A DNA stretch of 36,808 bases from a virus: positions 1 through 36,808 of the IMG/VR virus record IMGVR_UViG_3300020411_004153; one strand, 5' to 3'. The position numbers and the translations under genes were made by a program. Below are positions 28,001 through 33,758 of the stretch, in pieces; the stretch's first letter is position 1, and each line of letters begins with the position of its first letter. The notes beneath the pieces were generated by a model. That model saw only the letters and a program-made list of their open reading frames with translations, was not told the DNA's origin and made no database searches.

Positions 28001-31000
28001 CGCCGAGATGAGCGCCGGCAAACAAATAATCAATTTTTAAAAATGACGGATTGTTTGTGTCACCAAACGTTGGATCTTTTTGCCAATATTCTGTACCTGA
28101 TCGCTCAGGAGACCTATAAGAATTATAACTATGTCCGCCGCCGGCGGCGTAGTCGCCGGCAGACATTCTATGATTTCCATAAAACAAATTATAGCCCCTG
28201 CCTTGGTGTTCGCTTCCGTCAAAAGCATAGCCTGATTGATCTTCGTTGCGGCCGGAAAATGTTGATCCTCCAAAATATTTATTGCCGGGCACCAACACAA
28301 GAGGAGATAGGGGCTTGTTTGTGTGTAGTGCATCCACCATGATTTGATGAGCTTCGTCTAGTTGATCCGGAGACTGTATCGCTTGAATCGCTCTTGGTGG
28401 CATTAAGAAAAACTGCATATTGTCCAAGTCAGACAAAAGATTAATTTTAGTATAATCTAAAATTGTGTCTGTAACGCGCGCCATACTATCTTTAGTGGCT
28501 GACGGTAATTGGAAATATCCATCCGGGCCGCAGGGCTCTGGTACTGCCTGTTGGAAAGTTGTTGGTTGGCCGGGGAGGGTCCAGTCGGCTAGCCCAAGAA
28601 TCTTGTTTTTAAGCGATTCAAGTTCTTGAGAGATGTGTTCTTGACATTCTTCAGGTGTTAGGCCAGCTTGTTGCAGTTCATTGCACCTTTCGTCATAATC
28701 AAAGATAGCATTTTGGCATGCATCGACGTCGACATTTGGTTTTGCATTGAGGAAGTTGCAAATATCTAAATTAAAATCTTCTCCGATATCTTTAAAAATT
28801 TTATTGATATCCGGCACACTATCTCCAATGCCAGCAGCATATATATTTGGCCAATGTTGTCTTGTGCGCTCAACTAAACTTTGAGAAAGTTGTGTTGATG
28901 CTGTGCCTTTCATTAACGCACACAGCTGTGCAGGACTGCAAGAAGAAATTAAGTCTTGTAAATACCTTGCAATCTCTAAAGGTGCAGTGGTGGGCCCCAG
29001 CCTTGCTCGCTGTCTTAAGTCGGCCAACGGAATTACATCTGGGGGCACAGTTGGAGCGCCGAATGTAGGACCTTCGCCTTCGGAAGGATCCTCCTCAAAG
29101 CAAGTATTAATGAGATCGAGCAAGAAAAGATGCAAAAGTTTACCCAAAACAGCAGCAAGAATCGCAATTACAGCTTTCAAGACCATCTTTGTATATTGAT
29201 CCATTGGGTATCCCACAGGAAGACTGTCCGGTAATTTTAATTTTGGTATCTTGGGAGTAAATTGCTTTGAAAAGCGATTTACAAAATCGGATCCCCACTC
29301 ACTAAAAAGCTCGTCAAATTGCGAGGGATCGCTTTCCGCTAAAAGCATCTGAGGTAATTCTAAGAGTGGTCCAACAATGTTTTCGCAAGCTTGACGAATG
29401 TCGGTAATACTTCCTAAATATTTTACAAAGTATTTCGCTTGGGCCAAAGCCGAACCAGCTGTTCTGAACGCGTCTGCCGTGGCGCCTGCTCCGTGATAAT
29501 TCATTGAATCACTGAACTTCTCCATTGCGTCACTAAACGTGTCGATTGCAGAGCCATATTCTACTGTCCTGGGTACAAGATACCCTTGCTCTACCAAAAG
29601 AGCGTCAGCTGATTTTCGAGTATGTCCTTGAGATATATAGCTTTTTCGTAATTCATTAATCTCAGCCCAACTGTAAAAATCCCCTCCTTCAACTAATTGA
29701 GAAAACTCAGAACCGGCTTTGAGCAGCGCATCCCAAACTTCAGACGCCTGTGTGTTGCCAGAAGGCAAGACTTCATGAGGCTTCCTAGGGCCCGGCACCA
29801 GTTCAACACCAGTTCCACCCTTCTCTAGTGACATAACAGCATGCACAACATGTGGTGGTGCAGAACCGCCTAGCACAAGACCAGTCGCAACGGGGGCGCC
29901 ATCAAAACGGCTATCGAGTCTCCAGCCCTCGTCAAGAGAGTCGACTGTAAACATCCAAGGAGCGTCTGCAGTATTCGTGCCCTTATTTGACGGAGTCGCG
30001 TTGTTCTCTTCTAGGTCTTTTAATATCTTTGCTGCATCTTCTCCGATTACGCTATCAACATAAGAGTCTCCTCCAGAAAAATATGGAGCTAACTCTGGCA
30101 TAAATTTTAATAAAGTGCCCTTAAACTTTTCTACGCCAACCTGTTCTACCATTTTTATCATTGCTGCTTCACACAAAGCCTCAGCAGTGAGGTCCATACC
30201 TATCTTGCTCTGGATGCATGCCATCAATAATTCCATCAAGGTTGGAACATCTAGCTCATGTAAGAAGATCTTGTAAAGATATTTTAAAGCATCAATTGTT
30301 TCGCTTCCTGCTGCTGATTCAGCTGCGAGATAGCCATCTTGTAGATTTTTCTTCTGCACTCTTTGATCAGCGGCGCTTGTGTTTTTTCTCTGGCTAGCAA
30401 TATATTTCCTACACTTGGACAACACTTCTTCTTCAAATCTTTTTTGCTCTTCATTCATTACGGCCGGCATTTCTTTGAGCTTTTTGACTAACTCTTCACA
30501 GTCGACATCTTCACCTGGCTGGTGAGTCGGGTCTTTCGTTGTCCAAATTAAAAATGGAGGTACGGAATACGCTTGTAAAAACTTTATCCACTTGTCAGTT
30601 TTACCTTCTTTTTTAGCCTCAGATCCATAAGTTAAGAGATTTTTATAACTCATTATATAATGAAGCGTTCGAGAGGCCTCAATTCCAACAAACTGATTTC
30701 GAAGCCAATTCATCCCCTTTTTTAAGACATAGCCGCTACGTCGAACCGGTAATTCGCCTTGAATTTCGTCTTGTGAGATGTTCGGATCGATTTGATACAG
30801 TTCATCACTTTCCCACGTTTTTAAATCTTCAGGATCTGGTGAGAAAACTATGAAAGAGATAGTGTTACGGACATCGCCTCCTACTTTTCCGTTATCTCTC
30901 AAGCCAATTTGAAGAATATGATCGTGCTCAGTATCAGTGGCGGGAGGAAAATGAGCCATCGCAAGATTTTCTTGGTCGGAAGTTGACGGAAAAGGTTGTT

Positions 31001-32408
31001 TTCTTAAAAAGCGATCGATTACATCTGGAAATGTCTCTATCGATTTTATTTGAGAATCAACATCATAACTAACGTGGTTTGGATTTTTGATAATTCCGCC
31101 CGAAGATTCAAAACTTTCAACTTGTTTCTTAAATTTATCGAACAAAGCAGCAATTTCTTTGCAAGTATTGCGCAATTCTTTTAAACTAATAGTAAAAACA
31201 TAGTCTTTTGATCCCGATGTTCTAAATTCTTCGTACGGATCAAGCAAATTCAATGCAGACGTTTCTTCAGATTTAGAAAAATTGTCATTATAGGGGTTAT
31301 TCGTATCCATTGCACCGTCGATAACAGATGCCGGGGCCGCAAAAAGAATCTTTTGGTTGTTTGGATTGGGGCCTTGAACTTTTAACTTTTTAGCAACCGA
31401 AACTAAAAGCCCAGGATCCAGGCCCGACCCTTGGAGTGCTGCGCGAGTTTCAATCCTATTGACATCTTTGTTGTGATACTCCAACAGCACGTCAACTGCA
31501 ACTTTTTTAATGTTATCTTCAGTCAATAATCGTTCGCTTTCCTTAGCAGACAATAATTGAGCCTGGGCCTCGCTAGATAAGACAACTCCACTATCAATCA
31601 TTTCTTGAGTATAGAGCTGCGCAGCATTTTTTCTCACCCCCTCGGTTACAACAAAATAATAATAGCCTTCTGAGTAGCGCAATCTAGGGTCTTGTTTGAT
31701 TAAACCTGTGGAAATCTTTAATTTATCGCCAAGTCGCTCTTTGTTGTATTCAGTAAAATTAAAATACGACATTATAACATCGTTATTTTCAATTTTTTCC
31801 CAATTGTCATTTTTGCCTGGTGCGATGGCTTTGGCCGCATCTGCAATTTTTGCATCAGCACCACGAGCCACACCATAAAATGTGTTAGAAAAAGGAATAA
31901 GGTTTGTTCCTACTAGGCCGCCGGTGCGCGCGCGCAGATACTCAGGCCTCGTATACAATATTTGAGTCCAATTACTAGTCCATTTTGTTATAAGTTCGGT
32001 CGATATGTCCGTATCTTCGATCACAAAACCCACCCAAAGCCCTGTATCGCTTTGAACAATTTCAGTAACAAAAACACCGGTTCCTACGTTAACTTCAATT
32101 CCGTTAGAAGCGTCATTGCCGTGCTGATCTGTAACCAACTGCCCTTCATTATTCAGCAGATGATAGCCTCGGTCATCCCACCCAAGCTTAAGCGCTGGAC
32201 TATAACTATGAGGCGCAAGACGAACAGGAAGATAAGGATGCTTGCGAGCACCTTGAGATTGAGCGGGACCAGCCAATTGGCCAACATAATGCGTTGCATG
32301 TACTGGAAGCGCGAATACCGACTCTAGCGATGCATCAGTCGGCATAATGCTAGCATACGGCGTTTGTTCGGGAGGCGGGGGATCTATAAACTTTGTTGTG
32401 TCAACCAT
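22053..32408 (-). CDS. Giant phage virion protein of unknown function, 3451 aa
   Basis: One uninterrupted frame of 3451 codons starts MVDTTKFIDPPPPEQTPYAS. I recognise no named family. Visible parts: a Pro-rich N-terminus; beta-rich 40-190; mostly helical, charged 200-1060; a TM-like helix at about 1076-1100 (KMVLKAVIAILAAVLGKLLH and on); a cysteine-rich helical part at 1157-1293; a long Tyr/Asn/Asp-rich part of structural-protein character, about 1380-2780; hydrophobic helices at 3190-3290; a charged coiled-coil-like helix at 3325-3375 (SLDALREQKKDLEDYRDGEL); and a final YIYLALLLMDIWEDKL helix. Motifs such as TDPAIMIAKLI and GYIYLALLLMD recall uncharacterised marine phage proteins. Spike-like gene upstream and gp25 downstream suggest a baseplate hub or hub-associated role, inferred. 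The only ribosome site is an AG-rich AGAAAAGAAAA. It is too mixed in structure for a typical tape measure, though that is not excluded. Confidence 0.92.
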   Translation of the reverse strand: MVDTTKFIDPPPPEQTPYASIMPTDASLESVFALPVHATHYVGQLAGPAQSQGARKHPYLPVRLAPHSYSPALKLGWDDRGYHLLNNEGQLVTDQHGNDASNGIEVNVGTGVFVTEIVQSDTGLWVGFVIEDTDISTELITKWTSNWTQILYTRPEYLRARTGGLVGTNLIPFSNTFYGVARGADAKIADAAKAIAPGKNDNWEKIENNDVIMSYFNFTEYNKERLGDKLKISTGLIKQDPRLRYSEGYYYFVVTEGVRKNAAQLYTQEMIDSGVVLSSEAQAQLLSAKESERLLTEDNIKKVAVDVLLEYHNKDVNRIETRAALQGSGLDPGLLVSVAKKLKVQGPNPNNQKILFAAPASVIDGAMDTNNPYNDNFSKSEETSALNLLDPYEEFRTSGSKDYVFTISLKELRNTCKEIAALFDKFKKQVESFESSGGIIKNPNHVSYDVDSQIKSIETFPDVIDRFLRKQPFPSTSDQENLAMAHFPPATDTEHDHILQIGLRDNGKVGGDVRNTISFIVFSPDPEDLKTWESDELYQIDPNISQDEIQGELPVRRSGYVLKKGMNWLRNQFVGIEASRTLHYIMSYKNLLTYGSEAKKEGKTDKWIKFLQAYSVPPFLIWTTKDPTHQPGEDVDCEELVKKLKEMPAVMNEEQKRFEEEVLSKCRKYIASQRKNTSAADQRVQKKNLQDGYLAAESAAGSETIDALKYLYKIFLHELDVPTLMELLMACIQSKIGMDLTAEALCEAAMIKMVEQVGVEKFKGTLLKFMPELAPYFSGGDSYVDSVIGEDAAKILKDLEENNATPSNKGTNTADAPWMFTVDSLDEGWRLDSRFDGAPVATGLVLGGSAPPHVVHAVMSLEKGGTGVELVPGPRKPHEVLPSGNTQASEVWDALLKAGSEFSQLVEGGDFYSWAEINELRKSYISQGHTRKSADALLVEQGYLVPRTVEYGSAIDTFSDAMEKFSDSMNYHGAGATADAFRTAGSALAQAKYFVKYLGSITDIRQACENIVGPLLELPQMLLAESDPSQFDELFSEWGSDFVNRFSKQFTPKIPKLKLPDSLPVGYPMDQYTKMVLKAVIAILAAVLGKLLHLFLLDLINTCFEEDPSEGEGPTFGAPTVPPDVIPLADLRQRARLGPTTAPLEIARYLQDLISSCSPAQLCALMKGTASTQLSQSLVERTRQHWPNIYAAGIGDSVPDINKIFKDIGEDFNLDICNFLNAKPNVDVDACQNAIFDYDERCNELQQAGLTPEECQEHISQELESLKNKILGLADWTLPGQPTTFQQAVPEPCGPDGYFQLPSATKDSMARVTDTILDYTKINLLSDLDNMQFFLMPPRAIQAIQSPDQLDEAHQIMVDALHTNKPLSPLVLVPGNKYFGGSTFSGRNEDQSGYAFDGSEHQGRGYNLFYGNHRMSAGDYAAGGGHSYNSYRSPERSGTEYWQKDPTFGDTNNPSFLKIDYLFAGAHLGGLTNSTAGQNRIRDDIRRMWENKDEVIYPTAEGAPERTLGQFLTTWGIETTWGTAINGGTWKNPTSPDQTFYKNDLTAAKYQQVVIKNISFGDGPADANGMPVPPSPNAVDFVYTFDLWRFFVKMKGELSTFTKSGKQNGPFGLPEAVNTYGQDIFTKVWPLDTKLKDIYPGIHPTKITHRPNNGVATSRWALGWHGMFSRFIGIGGMKGDTVADKWDDQDLTGDIDLERFKQGANGAFGINPIAYITMEEDGASLGVSGTNFGDRKSYDLLGVPWSEDLFDEGYDTLDNRPVVHSKSGDRFWSDGLIFLLEKLKSYPVGTHLMEVFMDLTVAEATGLTHERISRLYPNWPSINTLVGGTGGVVFANHHSYPADKDHESWRQLSSDDEARGGFGPWHQGIKPMFIAFEVPFRNLDSPLEDAQGVLDTMTMDNQPINKQLYEYLNVINDGDDLFQKSLGFKKSPGRTDIQQDAARIERNHNFNPNILSYPMNYTSFLGSSTQSKELLASNAITEIFSSPSISGQPSFDAIASLADELSATQLDRMLIYQNRLVPKEKTYNQLLGSLRDDSMLVKGKIAPDDSAYGKNEGNSSYSSYPIRFSEKIRDSIYNFDLLGSKLDADVLELLDSMSLSNSEMVHDSNKELYNSYLYGDSSWAQQGKHYDDIIPAGMPHHTAVGQGSKIHKSLWWPTTDPADIGLFDSPLSYAKENYNFKAHIFGKFLTEKLFQFIDNHPPIDGDDQDNPKYIRNPTEMTVGKNTFKNRIMYLLSTHGYSALQYAYSSRAFSKVANSRLHKRKHMKMLWKAILKTPLNTSIDPRCTTKFKQLGITPAPGEGEIETDFWNIEAVKTSILEYYEKSVCRDIYDGQANAINATQRSLLEGALQMLVRIYVLEVCLAGVVTWEAFDIGDLFKEKIMKQVVVAHMQEEIGADQFDFFVQFFDSALKKKENIDVLVKYLSDNNISSLEYVIEKEAESIGSIISTLFTNPSVKPLSTGMSLKTVNARSPDLSETLADMYDQPLFQSSNFNFYNSNKENIFNTLHGSGGDYDDAPYTQRNDFDENFLKPVEDANNRGEYWGAKRRATALKIGQNAAAASSNPWNSDYVVDVNLTNNIYTLCNNNNNFYAPYYDASDAVALDGNIFGNGTLDLNQTNYFQSIPYGYYGKESNDKSGLPFGDFRSLGPWDHQKGKYNFNHPDFNHPGELYAKTLQHVDKFRLAGSESDIDGLGVSQDRPIMEPYNLTFDGEGTSGGFSWDDYSDGGDWHKVKSIQKAHRAISSDPFAFEQCPHLTFRNNLNAKVGNILFQTYVFIEDADASDRENIYITVDEETVSCSPTPGGTPLTDILGSDPFLDFARRGRTNLPGRDGTAEDRQGDRGNASPKPRTGPHIFGYVPIPVWSHFYNHIVMPVINSNSVYKAVFQKYGLSPFFRKIKYGIRMTYTCHYPVIPRGKGYSTDTDYSYDPIQEVDFKLDEDGEETAQWNPAVDHGDVNYVHNMAKLCGQDVLERTKSILQTAPYVLHADEDSDQLDGTSVIPMMHEMHIPIHQVEKEIILTPNGVHLEDGLRVPYLSVDGKATAYGHMPGVKMFGSAPFQFVSPISEFQSSATKGHQQTLIKTPAQFFYRFVAQDLLQEMQNSAEFKLMFDYLFPQRRYMALAFLFSSDLLIKWIPDQKNLLKKTKRGLMQSIEGIIAAQDGTYQPPFNPIAADMIANQTGTRGLDVPEEEIDILKIILRTPLLILKGFVEITDPAIMIAKLIIDIANAIQQAVVMAIESGVNMAIQGLDGSIMAAEQAKVTMTTQMAIGGSAMQGAAAMLPEEVSAGVKVETDSPNAANWVFEVNQDEMDDEIFPLPEDEQAALDNISQSAQDMTTLVQAFKDLDESLDALREQKKDLEDYRDGELADAKDELNKTLQSPYALPSLWAAMMPSWVPYYGGLPPVNPLITGWGPPGTIPGYIYLALLLMDIWEDKLHDDITNAKNGPNCEEVL
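22060..22066 (-). promoter_or_regulatory. Strong ribosome binding site of the gp25-like gene
   Basis: AGGAGGT lies 8 bases before the ATG, inside the final Glu-Glu-Val codons of the upstream giant gene. It is the best Shine-Dalgarno match at any junction in the window and contrasts with the poor one of the giant gene itself. Confidence 0.85.
22284..22436 (-). other. Coiled-coil-like helix near C-terminus of the 3451-aa protein
   Basis: Residues about 3325-3375 alternate charged and hydrophobic positions without Pro or Gly for most of their length (LVQAFKDLDESLDALREQKK), consistent with a coiled coil. They precede a Pro/Gly-rich hydrophobic tail ending in a Leu-rich helix. Confidence 0.55.
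29109..29183 (-). other. Transmembrane-like hydrophobic helix in the 3451-aa protein
   Basis: Residues about 1076-1100 run VLKAVIAILAAVLGKLLHLF followed by LLDLI, a length suited to crossing a membrane, with two Lys and one His inside. It is followed by an acidic, Pro-rich loop. It could also be a buried amphipathic helix. Confidence 0.5.
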
Positions 32409-32423
32409 TTTTCTTTTCTATAA

Positions 32424-33725
32424 TTAGTTTACTTTGTTATATGCAGACAATATGTATTCTGGACCTTGCGGGTCGCTATAGTTGTTCTCTAGGCCTGCGA
32501 GATTTGTCATTTCTGTTAATATTGCGCGCTCAGTGTTTACCACTGTTTTTATTTGTTCCACGACGCCAGATTGGACGACTACTTCTGACGGAAGAGTGGG
32601 TTTAGCAAAAAGAGGGGAGCGATGCGTGTGCGTTGTCAAAGCCCTGTTCATTGCTTGCTGATGGTCCATCTGCATTTTTTGGAGCCTCAGCATGTTATTC
32701 ATAAAATTATTAATCTTCTTCAAGGCATTTACAAGGTTATCACCTAAGACCATTGGCTGTAAAGAGTCTTCGTGATTGTTTGCTATTATTTCTACGCCAC
32801 CGGTGGACATATCTTTTCCACCTTGCGAGTTTGAAACATCTGTCTTAGTTACTAGCTTGAGGGTTTCTCGGCCGACTACTCTAATATTATCACCCTTTAG
32901 AACAACTGCAGATTTTGCGTTTGCTACTTCTCGATTTTCTTCAGTACCAATTGCAAAATTCACGTCACAGTCTGTTTTTTGAGAAATATAAATAAAAGCA
33001 GCATCAACGAAAAAATTTGGATTAGTCCAGAAGCGATTACCCTTCGCATCTACCTGTTTTGGGCGGTGGCCACCCATCCCAGCACAAAGATATATCGCAT
33101 CAGACTGAGTGTGGCCCTCCATACCATAGCCAGAAAGCTTGTCTCCGTTGCGATCAGCGCCGAGGATAAGTTTTGCGTTGCCACTATTTGAAAACACAGT
33201 CTCGCACTCTGCAGCATTATAATTTATAACTGCTTGTTTGCGCTTCTGGCCGCCGATGCCGCTGACTCCATGGGCAATTTGTTCTTCAATTGGGCTTTCG
33301 TCGACAGCTTTCCCCCCAGGAGAAAACTGCCTATTGACTGCCGGTTTTTCAAGCGATGGTGATTTTAAATTAGGGGTGTTTGACAGGCCTGGTGGCTTGA
33401 CACCGTCAGCCGGAGAAGTAAAAGAAGGGTGTACTTCTTCTTGTTGTGCGTCGGCTAGTTCATCTGTTAATTGATTTTGCGGCGGGAGCGGAGGATCTGC
33501 GAGAGCTTCTTCGCGTGACTCAGTAGGATCTGAGCGTAACTTTATCCCTGCATTAGGATATTGCTCCTCTGCATCGCGATAAAATTGTTCTGCTTCAGCT
33601 TGCTTGTTCGTGTGCTTGCTAGAAATTTGACTGCCGCCTTCGTATATAGAGACCTCCCACATGGGTATTTGTCCTTCAGGCGTAGCTTTTGTATATCTGT
33701 TTACAAATATAGTTTTTTCTGACAT
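32424..33725 (-). CDS. Probable baseplate spike / central hub protein, 433 aa
   Basis: The N-terminal 140 residues are Pro/Glu/Gln-rich and probably flexible. Residues 150-330 are beta-rich and resemble proteins I remember from marine T4-like phages: SNSGNAKLILGADRNGDKLS, then DAAFIYISQKTDCDVNFAIG, AKSAVVLKGDNIRVVGRETL and SLQPMVLGDNLVNALKKINN. Residues 330-360 form a helix, followed by TTHTHRSPLF with His366 and His368. An HxH motif near the tip of P2 gpV and Mu gp45-type spikes binds iron. The repeated strand pattern fits a trimeric beta-prism spike, but here a helix and about 65 more residues follow the motif, so the identification is tentative. AAGGAG lies 5 bases before the ATG. It follows the M15 gene by 33 bases and precedes the giant gene by 15. 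Its place before gp25 and gp6 is where gene V would lie in P2. Confidence 0.85.
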   Translation of the reverse strand: MSEKTIFVNRYTKATPEGQIPMWEVSIYEGGSQISSKHTNKQAEAEQFYRDAEEQYPNAGIKLRSDPTESREEALADPPLPPQNQLTDELADAQQEEVHPSFTSPADGVKPPGLSNTPNLKSPSLEKPAVNRQFSPGGKAVDESPIEEQIAHGVSGIGGQKRKQAVINYNAAECETVFSNSGNAKLILGADRNGDKLSGYGMEGHTQSDAIYLCAGMGGHRPKQVDAKGNRFWTNPNFFVDAAFIYISQKTDCDVNFAIGTEENREVANAKSAVVLKGDNIRVVGRETLKLVTKTDVSNSQGGKDMSTGGVEIIANNHEDSLQPMVLGDNLVNALKKINNFMNNMLRLQKMQMDHQQAMNRALTTHTHRSPLFAKPTLPSEVVVQSGVVEQIKTVVNTERAILTEMTNLAGLENNYSDPQGPEYILSAYNKVN

Positions 33726-33730
33726 TTTCG

Positions 33731-33736
33731 CTCCTT
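33731..33736 (-). promoter_or_regulatory. Ribosome binding site of the spike-like gene
   Basis: AAGGAG lies 5 bases before the ATG at 33723-33725, in a 33-base AT-rich gap. It confirms the chosen start and an independent initiation signal. Confidence 0.75.
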
Positions 33737-33758
33737 CCCTTTATTATATATCACTTTA

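Noticed and set aside
22053-32408. Tape measure protein
   Set aside because: Size would fit, but the long Tyr/Asn/Gly/Pro-rich sections, cysteines and position between spike-like and gp25 genes do not match a long helical tape measure. Not fully excluded.
33741-33750. TATATAATAA before the spike-like gene as a late promoter
   Set aside because: It is not the T4 consensus, the gap is only 33 bases and AT-rich, and no second element supports it.
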